Positions 42,686 through 51,774 of a DNA stretch of 64,000 nt are shown here, piece by piece. Positions within the stretch are counted from its first letter, which is position 1. Each line of letters begins with the position of its first letter. Under the pieces are notes generated by a model. That model had not been told where the DNA came from. It worked only from the letters and a program-made list of their open reading frames with translations, and did not search any database. Source of the stretch: an uncultured Roseibium sp. (GTDB lineage: Bacteria; Pseudomonadota; Alphaproteobacteria; Rhizobiales; Stappiaceae). The stretch covers positions 1,050,692 through 1,114,691 of the forward strand of contig NZ_CANMFD010000001.1 of the NCBI RefSeq assembly GCF_947496995.1, read 5' to 3'. The position numbers were made by a program, and so were the translations under genes.

Positions 42686-44182
42686 GTGACCGCGATCGCC
42701 ATGCCTGCCCCGGACCGGGATGTTCTCGCCCGCCGCCGGGAGATCCTGAGCGCGCTTCAGGCGATCGTCCCCGGAGAGGGCGTGATCCACGACGAGCGCG
42801 AGATGCGCGCCTATGAAACGGACGCTCTCACCGCCTATCGGCAGCTCCCCCTTATCGTGGTTCTTCCCGAAACGGTCGATCAGGTCTCCAGGGTTCTCAG
42901 GTACTGTTACGACAACGACGTCAAGGTGGTGCCGCGCGGGGCGGGGACATCGCTGTCCGGTGGCGCCCTGCCGCTGGAGGACGGCGTGCTGCTGTCGATG
43001 ATGAAGTTCAACCAGGTTCTCGACATCGACTATGCCAACCGGGCGGTCGTCGTACAACCGGGCGTGACCAATCTCGGCATCACGCGCGCAGTGGAAGGCG
43101 AGGGCTTCTATTACGCGCCGGATCCGTCCTCCCAGATTGCCTGTTCCATCGGTGGCAATATCGCGGAAAACTCCGGTGGAGTGCACTGCCTGAAATACGG
43201 TCTGACCACAAACAACGTGCTCGGCCTGGAAATGGTGTTGATCACCGGCGAGGTGATCCGCCTTGGCGGCAAGCACCTGGACAGCGAAGGGTACGATTTT
43301 CTGGCGCTGATGACCGGTTCGGAGGGACTGCTCGGCGTGGTGACCGAAGTTACCGTCCGCATCCTGCAAAAGCCTGAGACGGCGCGCGCGCTGCTCATCG
43401 GTTTTCCGGCCAGCGAGGACGGCGGCCGCTGCGTGGCCGATATCATCGCGGCCGGCATCATTCCTGGCGGTATGGAAATGATGGACCGGCTTGCCATTCA
43501 TGCTGCGGAAGATTTTGTCCACGCAGGCTATCCGCTCGATGTCGAGGCTCTGCTGATCGTGGAGCTGGACGGGCCGGAGCGTGAGGTCGATTACCTGATC
43601 GGCCGTGTCGAGGAAATCGCCCGGGCCCATGCGGCAAGCCACGTGCGGATCTCGGCGAACGAAGAGGAACGCATGACGTTCTGGGCGGGACGCAAGGCGG
43701 CATTTCCGGCCGTCGGGCGGATCTCGCCGGACTATCTGTGCATGGACGGCACGATCCCGCGCCGCGAGCTGCCAAAGGTGCTCGCCCGCATGCGGGACCT
43801 GGGTGAAAAGCACGGGCTTCGCGTTGCCAATGTCTTTCACGCCGGCGACGGCAACCTTCATCCGCTGATCCTTTACGATGCCAACAAGCCGGGGGAACTG
43901 GAGGCTGCCGAAGCCTTCGGCGCTGATATCCTGCGGTTGTGCGTGGAGGTCGGCGGCGTGCTGACCGGCGAGCATGGTGTCGGTATCGAGAAACGCGACC
44001 TGATGACGGAAATGTTCTCCGAAGACGATCTTAAGCAGCAGCAACGGGTCAAATGCGCTTTCGATGAAAAGCATCTGCTCAACCCCGGCAAGGTCTTCCC
44101 CTTGCTGCACCGGTGCGCAGAACTGGGCAAGATGCACGTCCACAAGGGCCAACTGCCCTTTCCCGACATCCCGCGCTTCTGA
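42686..44182 (+). CDS. glcD: glycolate oxidase subunit GlcD (498 aa)
   Basis: The FAD-dependent catalytic subunit that oxidises glycolate to glyoxylate. The FAD_binding_4 domain has VVLPETVDQVSRVLRYC, VPRGAGTSLSGGALPLEDGV and SSQIACSIGGNIAENSGGVHCLKYG. The C-terminal FAD-oxidase domain ends with NVFHAGDGNLHPLILYD and GVLTGEHGVGIEKRDLM. The start is the GTG at 42686, which has AAAGGAG 8 bases upstream; the ATG at 42701 is a weaker choice. It heads glcD-glcE-DUF4870-glcF. Confidence 0.95.
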   Translation: MTAIAMPAPDRDVLARRREILSALQAIVPGEGVIHDEREMRAYETDALTAYRQLPLIVVLPETVDQVSRVLRYCYDNDVKVVPRGAGTSLSGGALPLEDGVLLSMMKFNQVLDIDYANRAVVVQPGVTNLGITRAVEGEGFYYAPDPSSQIACSIGGNIAENSGGVHCLKYGLTTNNVLGLEMVLITGEVIRLGGKHLDSEGYDFLALMTGSEGLLGVVTEVTVRILQKPETARALLIGFPASEDGGRCVADIIAAGIIPGGMEMMDRLAIHAAEDFVHAGYPLDVEALLIVELDGPEREVDYLIGRVEEIARAHAASHVRISANEEERMTFWAGRKAAFPAVGRISPDYLCMDGTIPRRELPKVLARMRDLGEKHGLRVANVFHAGDGNLHPLILYDANKPGELEAAEAFGADILRLCVEVGGVLTGEHGVGIEKRDLMTEMFSEDDLKQQQRVKCAFDEKHLLNPGKVFPLLHRCAELGKMHVHKGQLPFPDIPRF

Positions 44183-44194
44183 GGAATTCCCGAA

Positions 44195-45385
44195 ATGGAT
44201 GCAACGTTCAAGCCGCGCGATACGCGGCAGGTTGAAGATGCGGTGAAATGGGCGGCTGCAGAGGATCAGCCGCTGGAAGTCGTCGGGCACGGGTCCAAGA
44301 GAAAGCTCGGCCGCCCTGTGCAGGCGGCCCATGTTCTCGATCTGTCAGGCCTCACCGGCATCGAAAGTTACGAACCGGCGGAGCTTGTGCTGACCGTCAA
44401 GGCGGGAACAGCGATCGCCGAAGTCGAGAAGCTTGTCGGCGACAACGGCCAGGAACTCTCGTTCGAACCGATGGACTACGGGCCGCTGCTCGGGGAAGAG
44501 CCCGGACGGGGAACCGTCGGCGGCGTACTGGCGGCAAACCTCTCCGGTCCGCGCCGCATCAAGGCGGGTGCGGCGCGCGACCACGTGCTTGGCATGGAAG
44601 CCGTGTCCGGACGCGGGGAAATCTTCAATTCCGGCGGCAAGGTGGTCAAGAACGTCACCGGCTATGATCTGCCGAGGGCGCTCTGCGGGTCTTTCGGAAC
44701 CCTGGCGGTTGCGACCACGGTCACACTCAAGGTCAATCCGAAACCGGAAACCTCGGCAACTTTCCTGCTGGATGGTCTGGAGGAGGCCGACGCGATCAAG
44801 GCCCTGTGCCTGGCCATGGGGTCGTCGGCCGAAGTGTCCGGGGCAGCCCACTTGCCCGGTGGCATCGACGGCGAAGCCGGCAAGACCGTTCTTCGGCTGG
44901 AAGGGTTCGAAACCTCTGTCGATTACCGCTTCAAGACGCTGGAAAAGCTTCTGGCGCAATTCGGCGCGCCTGCCCGCCTTGCAGAAGAGGAGTCCGGAAA
45001 ACTCTGGCGCAACATCCGCGATGTGCTGCCGTTCGCCAGCTCGGAGACACCAGTGTGGCGGGTGTCCGTTGCTCCGGCGTCCGGCCCGATGCTGGTGGAG
45101 CGTCTGAAGGCGGCGCTCGACATGAGGGCATTCTTCGACTGGAGCGGCGGTCTTGTCTGGCTTTCCTGCGACGATGGAGAACTTCACGAGGCGGAAATTC
45201 GCGCGGCGCTTCAGGATGCAGGCGGAGGTCACGCGACACTGGTGCGCGCGGATCCGTCGGTCCGTTCGACTGTGCCGGTGTTCCAGCCCCAACCCGCTCC
45301 CCTGGCCGCGCTTTCGCGCCGCCTGAAGGAGCAATTTGACCCAAAAGGCATTCTGAACGCTGGACGAATGGTCGCGGGCGTGTAG
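44195..45385 (+). CDS. glcE: glycolate oxidase FAD-binding subunit GlcE (396 aa)
   Basis: The second flavin-binding subunit of the GlcDEF complex. The half FAD domain has LEVVGHGSKRKLG, LVLTVKAGTAIAEVEKLVGDNGQELSFEPMDYG and RGTVGGVLAANLSGPRRIKAGAARDHVLG, followed by GGKVVKNVTGYDLPRALCGSFG, a GlcE hallmark. The C-terminus ends with a short basic helix (LSRRLKEQFDPKGILNAGRM). It begins 12 bases after glcD, so the two are co-translated. Confidence 0.93.
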   Translation: MDATFKPRDTRQVEDAVKWAAAEDQPLEVVGHGSKRKLGRPVQAAHVLDLSGLTGIESYEPAELVLTVKAGTAIAEVEKLVGDNGQELSFEPMDYGPLLGEEPGRGTVGGVLAANLSGPRRIKAGAARDHVLGMEAVSGRGEIFNSGGKVVKNVTGYDLPRALCGSFGTLAVATTVTLKVNPKPETSATFLLDGLEEADAIKALCLAMGSSAEVSGAAHLPGGIDGEAGKTVLRLEGFETSVDYRFKTLEKLLAQFGAPARLAEEESGKLWRNIRDVLPFASSETPVWRVSVAPASGPMLVERLKAALDMRAFFDWSGGLVWLSCDDGELHEAEIRAALQDAGGGHATLVRADPSVRSTVPVFQPQPAPLAALSRRLKEQFDPKGILNAGRMVAGV

Positions 45386-45430
45386 TCTTATTCGTATATT
45401 TTCACGTGGATATTTCTAGCGGAGAGCATA

Positions 45431-45790
45431 ATGGACCAACAATCCGGCGCTGAAGGTTATCTGGAGCCAGGCGGCAAGAACGTCAGCCTTGTCTACATTC
45501 TGTATCTGGTGAGCATTCTATTCGGTATCACCATGCTGGTCGGCATCATCTTCGCCTACCTGAACAGGGGCAAGGCCGGCGGCTGGGTCGACACCCACTA
45601 CACATACCAGATCCGGACATTCTGGATTGGTTTGCTGGGCAGCGTGGTCGGTGTTCTCCTGGTCTTCGTTGTCGTTGGGGTGTTTCTTTTGATCGCACTC
45701 CTGATCTGGATGATCATCCGCTGTATCAAGGGGTTGCAGCTTGCCTCTCGCGGCGAGCCCATACCGGACCCGAATACCTGGCTGTTCTGA
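45431..45790 (+). CDS. DUF4870/Tic20-like small membrane protein (119 aa)
   Basis: Three transmembrane helices: VSLVYILYLVSILFGITMLVGIIFAYL, FWIGLLGSVVGVLLVFVVVGVF and LLIALLIWMIIRCIKGLQ. The ending GEPIPDPNTWLF is characteristic of this group. GGAGA precedes the ATG at 45431. The unusual point is its place between glcE and glcF, 46 bases after glcE and about 200 before glcF, on the same strand. It might anchor the otherwise soluble GlcDEF complex to the membrane, or simply be a bystander. Confidence 0.85.
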   Translation: MDQQSGAEGYLEPGGKNVSLVYILYLVSILFGITMLVGIIFAYLNRGKAGGWVDTHYTYQIRTFWIGLLGSVVGVLLVFVVVGVFLLIALLIWMIIRCIKGLQLASRGEPIPDPNTWLF

Positions 45791-45991
45791 CGCTTCTTGA
45801 CGAAAAGAAACGAGACCCGGCCGCAGGATCGCGGGCGGGTTTCGTGTTTCTTCAGCTGAATTCATTCCGTTGTGAGGGTGCTCTTGTGCCGGAATGATAC
45901 CTTGTGCGGCGAAAACCCAGCCCCTACGATCCGGGTCACTCGCAAGGAGAGTTCCGCAGCAAATGCGGGCAATTGAGGGACGCCGGACACC

Positions 45992-47329
45992 ATGCAGACC
46001 AATTTCACCGCAGAGCAGCTGAAGGACAGCCATGTCGCAGAGTCTGAAAAGATCCTGCGCAAATGCGTTCATTGCGGGTTCTGCACGGCAACCTGTCCGA
46101 CCTTCACATTGCTGGGCGATGAGCTCGACAGCCCGCGCGGCAGAATCTATCTGATCAAGGACATGCTGGAAAACGACCGTCCAGCTGACGAGAAGATCGT
46201 CAAGCATATCGACCGCTGCCTGTCCTGCCTTGCCTGCATGACCACCTGTCCTTCCGGGGTGCACTACATGCATCTTGTCGATCATGCCCGCGCCCACATC
46301 GAAAAGACCTACAGACGGCCGGCGTCAGACAGGTTGCTGCGGTCAGTGCTTGCTTTCGTTCTGCCCTATCCAAAACGCTTCCGTCTTGCTCTGATCGGCG
46401 CATTCTTCGCTCGTCCGTTTGCCGGTGCGCTGAAGGCGCTGGGAGGACCTTTGGCCAAGATCGGTGCGATGCTGGAACTGGCGCCTGCAAGTTCCCCAGG
46501 CAGGGGAGAACATGAAGGTCCAGGTGTGTTCGCGGCCGAAACCACGGCCGGCAAGGGCCGTGTTGCCCTTCTGGGCGGATGCGCCCAGCCGGTGCTCAAT
46601 CCCGGTATCAACGACGCCACGATCCGGCTGCTGAGCCGGGCGGGTTACGAAATCGTTCTGCCCGAAGGCGAGGTCTGCTGCGGCGCGCTTGTTCATCACA
46701 TGGGCAAGGAAGAGGCGGCTCTGGAAAACGCCCGCCGCAATGTCGATGTCTGGATGCGAGAAGTCGACGCCGGCGGACTGGATGCCATCCTGATCACCGC
46801 GTCCGGCTGCGGCACGACGATAAAGGATTACGCCCACATGTTGAGAGAGGACCCGGCCTATGCCCTGAAGGCCGCCCGGGTCTCCGCTCTGGCAAAGGAT
46901 GTGACCGAGTTCCTGACCGGTGTCGATCTTGGCACACCTGCCGCCAAACCGGATCTGACCATCGCCTATCATTCCGCCTGTTCCATGCAGCACGGCCAGA
47001 AGATCACCCGCCAGCCGAAGGATCTTCTGACGGGGGCCGGCTTCAGGGTCAAGGATGTGCCGGAAGGGCATCTGTGCTGCGGCTCGGCAGGAACCTACAA
47101 CATTCTCCAGCCGGAAATTGCCCGCCGCCTGCGCGACAGGAAGGTGGCCAATATTGAGAAAACCAGGCCGGACGTCATCGCCACCGGCAATATCGGCTGC
47201 ATGACTCAGATCGGTCTGGGGACCGACATACCGATCCTGCATACGGTGGAGCTTCTCGACTGGGCCTATGGCGGACGGCAGCCGGAAAGCCTGTCCTCCG
47301 TCCTGCTTTCCTCGGAAGCTGCGGAATAG
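45992..47329 (+). CDS. glcF: glycolate oxidase iron-sulfur subunit GlcF (445 aa)
   Basis: It carries electrons from the flavin subunits to the quinone pool. Two ferredoxin-type [4Fe-4S] motifs are intact: CVHCGFCTATCP (Cys25, 28, 31, 35) and CLSCLACMTTCP (Cys76, 79, 82, 86). Two CCG domains follow, with EVCCGALVHHMGKEE, YHSACSMQHGQ and GHLCCGSAGTYN. The 200-base spacer after the DUF4870 gene could hold a second promoter. The ATG at 45992 is preceded by TGAGGGA at a somewhat long distance. Confidence 0.95.
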   Translation: MQTNFTAEQLKDSHVAESEKILRKCVHCGFCTATCPTFTLLGDELDSPRGRIYLIKDMLENDRPADEKIVKHIDRCLSCLACMTTCPSGVHYMHLVDHARAHIEKTYRRPASDRLLRSVLAFVLPYPKRFRLALIGAFFARPFAGALKALGGPLAKIGAMLELAPASSPGRGEHEGPGVFAAETTAGKGRVALLGGCAQPVLNPGINDATIRLLSRAGYEIVLPEGEVCCGALVHHMGKEEAALENARRNVDVWMREVDAGGLDAILITASGCGTTIKDYAHMLREDPAYALKAARVSALAKDVTEFLTGVDLGTPAAKPDLTIAYHSACSMQHGQKITRQPKDLLTGAGFRVKDVPEGHLCCGSAGTYNILQPEIARRLRDRKVANIEKTRPDVIATGNIGCMTQIGLGTDIPILHTVELLDWAYGGRQPESLSSVLLSSEAAE

Positions 47330-47348
47330 GGCACCCGGCTTTTCCCGG

Positions 47349-48707
47349 TCAGCCTTCGCGCGTGCCCAGTTGTATCGGGGTGTCCTCGGGCTGCTTGTCC
47401 GGTTCCTGGCCTGCAAGTCTCAAGGTCCGTTCCAGCAGTTGCTCGTAGATCGGCCGGCCGCCCAGGTGGTGCGCCGTGAGGGATGCTGTGGTGCAGGTCA
47501 CCAGAACCGGCATGATCAGGGCGTAGGCGCCCGTCAGTTCCATCACCAGCACGACGCCGACAAGCGGTGCGCGCACGGAGGCCGCGAAGAAACCGCCCAT
47601 GGCAGCCACCGCGCAGGCGGCCCGGAAGTCGTCATCTACAATGGGCAGGAGTTCCGCCGCCCCCGTACCGAAGGCGAGCCCGGCGCAGGTTGCGATGGAC
47701 AGCATCGGTGCGAAGATCCCGCCGGGGACGCCCGAGGCATAGGAAAACAGCACGCCGCCGAAACGCAGCAAGGTGAGCAGGAGCAGGACCAAAACACCCT
47801 GATGGGAGGTGATCAGTCCGCGCACCAGATCTTCACCGCCGGTGGTCGCGTCCGGGAGAGCGATCAGAAGAGCTCCGGTGACTCCGCCGACGGCAAGCGC
47901 CGGCAGCCAGCGCAGTCCGATCCGGATTGTCTGGAACAGGTCCATGACCTTGATCAGCGCCCAGTTGAAGAAGACGCCGAGTGCGCCGAGAAAAACGCCG
48001 AGAAGGCCGAGCAGGAAGAAGCTCCAGATCGGCACATAGGACACCGTGACCAGCAGCGGTGGGCCGATGTGCGTCAGCTTGACCGTGACTGCCGCGCTCA
48101 GGATCGAGGCGATGATGACGGCCATGTAAGTCCGGTAGCCAAACGGAAACTGTCGTCTGGTTTCCTCCACGATGAACAGGATTGCCGCCAGCGGCGCATT
48201 GAAGGCCGCGGCCAGACCGGCGGCGGCGCCTGCTGCCAGAAGTCCCTTGTGATCGGACGACGAAAGCCCTTGCGATCTGGAAAGCGCTTCGGCCGTCATC
48301 GCCCCCATGTGAATGGTCGGGCCCTCCCGGCCGAGCACCAGGCCGGATCCGAGCGCCAGCAGCCCGCCGAAAAACTTCGCGATCAGCACTCTGGCCCACC
48401 GTACGGGTCGCTTGTCCTCCATGGCGCCTTCGATTTCCTGAATGCCGCTGCCGGCAGCTTCGGGCGCTATTCGCTGGACCAGAAAGAACGCTCCGACGAC
48501 CGCAGCGCCGGAGATCGCAATCGACACCACGTAGGGCAACACACCGGTGCCCAGAGAGGTCCTGAGTGCGGCGAACTGCGCAAGCAGAATTTCCACGCCG
48601 GAATGAAACCCGGCGCCGATAATTCCGACGAGCACTCCGACCAGAGCTGCCTTGGCGAAATAGGTGGCATCCGGTCCGGGTGAAAAATGTTTCAAACGAT
48701 CTGTCAT
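47349..48707 (-). CDS. ClC family chloride channel/exchanger (452 aa)
   Basis: A membrane protein of about 16 helices. The anion-filter motif reads GSGIQ (86-90) where the Escherichia coli protein has GSGIP. GREGP (126-130) carries the gating glutamate, and AFNAPLAAILFIVEETRRQF keeps the second, internal glutamate used for proton coupling, so it should be a Cl-/H+ exchanger rather than a channel. No CBS domains follow. The substrate could be chloride, fluoride or nitrate; the sequence favours chloride. The gene converges on glcF. Confidence 0.9.
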   Translation of the reverse strand: MTDRLKHFSPGPDATYFAKAALVGVLVGIIGAGFHSGVEILLAQFAALRTSLGTGVLPYVVSIAISGAAVVGAFFLVQRIAPEAAGSGIQEIEGAMEDKRPVRWARVLIAKFFGGLLALGSGLVLGREGPTIHMGAMTAEALSRSQGLSSSDHKGLLAAGAAAGLAAAFNAPLAAILFIVEETRRQFPFGYRTYMAVIIASILSAAVTVKLTHIGPPLLVTVSYVPIWSFFLLGLLGVFLGALGVFFNWALIKVMDLFQTIRIGLRWLPALAVGGVTGALLIALPDATTGGEDLVRGLITSHQGVLVLLLLTLLRFGGVLFSYASGVPGGIFAPMLSIATCAGLAFGTGAAELLPIVDDDFRAACAVAAMGGFFAASVRAPLVGVVLVMELTGAYALIMPVLVTCTTASLTAHHLGGRPIYEQLLERTLRLAGQEPDKQPEDTPIQLGTREG

Positions 48708-48879
48708 GCCTCGGACCGGCTTTGTCGGGGGAAGGGCGGCGATTGAGTCGACGGTATCGACAAATTGCAGGGAAAGAGGAAGCTCCGCAAGTGAGGGCTT
48801 CGCTCGGTATAATCAGGGAAACCGCACGGCAGACCGCGCGGTTTCCTCAAAGTCGCAAGATCTCCGATGACGGATCGGC

Positions 48880-49635
48880 TCAGATCACGATGACCTTGGT
48901 GCCGACGCCAACCCGCTCGTAGAGATCCATCACATCCTCGTTGCGCATGCGGATGCAGCCGGAAGATACAGCGTGACCGATGGTCCAGGGCTGATTGGAA
49001 CCGTGGATACGGTAGAGCGTCGATCCGAGATAGAGCGCGCGGGCGCCCAGCGGGTTTTGCGGACCGCCGGCCATGAAGGTCGGCAATTCCGGACGGCGTT
49101 TGCGCATCTCTGCCGGCGGGCGCCAGTCCGGCCACTCGGCCTTGCGGGTAATCTTGTGTGTTCCGGCCCACTCGAAACCGGGTTTGCCGACGCCGACGCC
49201 GTAACGCCGGGCGGTGCCGTCATTCTGCACCAGATAGAGATGCCGGGTGTTCGTGTCGATCACGATCGTGCCCGGTTTGTGCTTGCCATCATAATCGACG
49301 ATCGTCGGCAGGAACTCCGGTGCGGTCTGGCGGCTCGTCGGTGCGCTGGCCTGGCGCTGCGGCTGCTGGCGCACCGGTTGCTGGCGGGGCGACCACCAGT
49401 TGGCGCGGCGGACCTGCGGCTGCATCACCTGGCGCCGCTGAACAGGAGGCGCGGCGCGTCGGGTGGCCCGCGGCTGCAATTGCAGCACCCAGGGTTCCGC
49501 GAGGTTCGGACTGAGGACGAGCGGCGGTGGAGACACCTGTCCGGCATTCGCCTGTGGAATGAAAAACGCGGCAGTGAATAACAATGTGCCGCCCAGGATC
49601 AGTAACTTGGAAGAAACAATGCGTAAATGGAACAT
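48880..49635 (-). CDS. L,D-transpeptidase, YkuD type (251 aa)
   Basis: A periplasmic cell-wall cross-linking enzyme. A signal peptide is at residues 1-31 (ending PQANA), followed by a Pro/Gln/Arg-rich linker (about 55-105) and the YkuD catalytic domain from about 120 (GTIVIDTNTRHLYLVQNDG). Catalytic His211 (YRIHGSNQPW) and Cys227 (HAVSSGCIRMRNEDV) are present. It forms 3-3 peptide cross-links or attaches lipoproteins to peptidoglycan. An ATG 24 bases earlier is the alternative start; I prefer 49635 for its AAGAG site. Confidence 0.92.
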   Translation of the reverse strand: MFHLRIVSSKLLILGGTLLFTAAFFIPQANAGQVSPPPLVLSPNLAEPWVLQLQPRATRRAAPPVQRRQVMQPQVRRANWWSPRQQPVRQQPQRQASAPTSRQTAPEFLPTIVDYDGKHKPGTIVIDTNTRHLYLVQNDGTARRYGVGVGKPGFEWAGTHKITRKAEWPDWRPPAEMRKRRPELPTFMAGGPQNPLGARALYLGSTLYRIHGSNQPWTIGHAVSSGCIRMRNEDVMDLYERVGVGTKVIVI

Positions 49636-49885
49636 GGCTGTACTCTTGATACTTGTCATCGACCACGTTTAGCGACTTTTCGGGTCGCCAATTAACGGAT
49701 TGGAAATGATGATAAGGGTTCACGCTCTTCCAAAAGTGAATCCGGTACAGTGTATTTTGGTAATTCTTCCTTATGGTTATCTATTGGTTGAGAAACAGTC
49801 TTAATGAAATACTTTCCTCTGGGGGAGGGGAAACGCAATCAAAATCGCCGAAGTTGAAATCCTTGGTCTTTCACGAAGACCTTGG

Positions 49886-50605
49886 TTAACGAACCCGCCG
49901 CCGGGCGTCGCGCACCACCAGTGGCAAAACTGCCCGGGTCTGCTTCAACGACATGCCCGGTTTGATACGCGGATCGTAAAGCATGTTCAAAATGAGCTGG
50001 TCGAACACGGTGAACCGGCTGTGACGCGAGGAATCGTTAAAGACTGAATGGGTGAGATCCTCGTCGTCGTTCATCGGCCCGAGGCCCTGCAGCACTTCTT
50101 CCACCAGGCATCGCTTGAAAAGGAATTCGCCTTCATCGGAAACGATCACCGCAGCAGAGCGTTTGATACCGTCGCGGCCTGAGACGACGCGCACCAGGCA
50201 ACGTCCTGGAACGTTCGCACGCTCGCTCTTGTAGATTTCCGTTTTGACGACACGCTCATACTGGGCGCGGTCGACCACATAGACCTCGAAATTCGCCTCG
50301 GCGGGATCGCGCGCGATACCTGTCTTCAGTCCGTCGACCCGCTTGTCGATTTCGCGCACGAACTGGTGGACTGTCTGTGTCCGGTCGCGTGAAGAAAGAT
50401 TGTGAACCTGAAATAAAACCGGCCGGGTAAACTTTTTTACCAGATAGGGACGCCAGCTCCAGCTGCGGTATTCCAGGCCGAATACTGTTTTTTCAAATCC
50501 ATAGAGAAGTTCTTCAGTGGTAAAAGTATCATTCGCCGCCATTGCCGGAGCTGCAGACAGAAATCCTGCAAACAGGATCGTCGAAAGAAAACGCAGGACT
50601 CGCAT
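49886..50605 (-). CDS. DUF2927 family exported protein (239 aa)
   Basis: A signal peptide at residues 1-23 (FLSAAPAMA before AND) is followed by the DUF2927 domain. Hallmarks are FGLEYRSWSWRPYLVKKFTRPV, CLVRVVSGRDGIKRSAAVIVSDEGEFLFKRCLVEEVLQGLGPMNDDEDLTHSVFND and FDQLILNMLYDPRIKPGM. The EEVLQGLG segment resembles a protease-like zinc helix without its histidines. No function is known. The upstream and downstream spacers are AT-rich. Confidence 0.87.
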   Translation of the reverse strand: MRVLRFLSTILFAGFLSAAPAMAANDTFTTEELLYGFEKTVFGLEYRSWSWRPYLVKKFTRPVLFQVHNLSSRDRTQTVHQFVREIDKRVDGLKTGIARDPAEANFEVYVVDRAQYERVVKTEIYKSERANVPGRCLVRVVSGRDGIKRSAAVIVSDEGEFLFKRCLVEEVLQGLGPMNDDEDLTHSVFNDSSRHSRFTVFDQLILNMLYDPRIKPGMSLKQTRAVLPLVVRDARRRVR

Positions 50606-50722
50606 TCAGATCAATTCGCCTTCGCGTGTGGCGCAAGGTCCGTCAGCTCCTGGAATTCGGCAGAGTTTGGCTGACTTTAGCATGCGATGAGCTGTTCCGT
50701 TGATTCAGCGGGAGGATAACCA

Positions 50723-50812
50723 ATGGTCCCCGAAGAGGGAAGCCAAGAAACGGTTACCAAAGATCAAAAGGGCCCTCCGTCTTCGGCAAGCATCTCAAAA
50801 ACATTTCTTTAA
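50723..50812 (+). CDS. possible small protein (29 aa)
   Basis: An ATG at 50723 is preceded by GGGAGG 7 bases upstream, one of the best ribosome sites in the area. The frame encodes MVPEEGSQETVTKDQKGPP and ends in TAA after SKTFL. It is hydrophilic with no recognisable domain. It lies 70 bases before the cheZ-like gene on the same strand, so it could be a leader peptide or a small protein, or chance. Confidence 0.3.
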   Translation: MVPEEGSQETVTKDQKGPPSSASISKTFL

Positions 50813-50882
50813 GCTTCCCCGGCTATAAGTGCAGGACAGTTTGAATTGAATACGCCTGGACAGGCACGCGACGGGAGTAGGC

Positions 50883-51635
50883 ATGGCCGCGGTGAAAAGA
50901 TCCTTTCGAGCGGAAAGCTTGATACGCATGAATTCCGGGGTATCCGACAGCCCCGCCTTTGCTGAAGAACGCCGCCACCAGGAGCTCCTGGCAGAACTGG
51001 CAAGCGTAAAATCCATGATCCAGAGCGGGGAAGGGCAGCAGCAGGCTGCAATGGACCCGGAAGCCATGAGCGCTACGGTTCTGGCAGAGTTTCGCAAGGA
51101 AATGTCGGAAGCGGCCAAATTGAAGGTCGAGCTCGACGCAATCTATGAAGCGATCGCGCAGACCAAGAAGGAAATCGCGACACTTCACCAGACGACCGGT
51201 TCCGAGGGCGAGGAGATGACCCGCGTAACCAACGAGCTGGATGCCGTCGTGGACGGTACCGAGGGCGCGACCGAATCCATTCTGACCGCTGCCGAGTTCA
51301 TCGACGAAACCGCCAACACCCTTTCCGCCAGGCTTAATGCTCAGGACCAGGAACTGGCGAACGACATTCAGGACAAGGTCGTTCATATTTTCGAGGCCTG
51401 CAACTTCCAGGATCTGACCGGTCAGCGCATCACCAAGGTGGTCAATACCCTGCGCTTCGTTGAAGACAGGATCACGCAGATGATGGATATCTGGGGCGGC
51501 ATCGAAAGCTTCCAGGATATCGAGATCGAGGAACGCGAGCAGAAGGAAGGCGACGCGGCACTGCTCAACGGCCCGTCGCTGGACCACGATGTGGACGTTG
51601 CCAGCCAGGACGACATCGACGCCCTGTTTGCCTGA
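50883..51635 (+). CDS. cheZ: CheZ-like protein phosphatase (250 aa)
   Basis: A long helical hairpin protein. The CheZ-type catalytic helix contains FEACNFQDLTGQRITKVVNTLRFVEDRI, with the Asp and Gln of QDLTGQ in the active-site position. The extreme C-terminus, ASQDDIDALFA, resembles the CheY-docking peptide of CheZ proteins. It would dephosphorylate CheY-P and shorten flagellar switching signals. GGGAG precedes the ATG. No other chemotaxis gene is nearby. Confidence 0.85.
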   Translation: MAAVKRSFRAESLIRMNSGVSDSPAFAEERRHQELLAELASVKSMIQSGEGQQQAAMDPEAMSATVLAEFRKEMSEAAKLKVELDAIYEAIAQTKKEIATLHQTTGSEGEEMTRVTNELDAVVDGTEGATESILTAAEFIDETANTLSARLNAQDQELANDIQDKVVHIFEACNFQDLTGQRITKVVNTLRFVEDRITQMMDIWGGIESFQDIEIEEREQKEGDAALLNGPSLDHDVDVASQDDIDALFA

Positions 51636-51655
51636 CAGCTTCCCAACTGTTTTCG

Positions 51656-51684
51656 AAAAACCCGGCCAAGTGCCGGGTTTTTTG
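51656..51684 (+). terminator. intrinsic terminator after cheZ
   Basis: AAACCCGGC (51658-51666) pairs with GCCGGGTTT (51672-51680), and the T-run continues for three more bases. It lies about 20 bases after the cheZ stop. Confidence 0.85.
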
Positions 51685-51774
51685 GTTTCAGGCCGGGAGG
51701 TCGCAACACCATTTGCCCTTGCGCTCCGATCCTTTCGACCTTACCAACGGGAGAACAAAGAGTGAATAAAGGGC

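Noticed and set aside
42656..44332. A 558-codon minus-strand frame over glcD
   Set aside because: It is antisense to the glycolate oxidase subunit, and no ribosome site or family motif is present.
47268..48683. A 471-codon plus-strand frame over the ClC gene
   Set aside because: It is the antisense image of a membrane protein gene, highly charged and without a domain.
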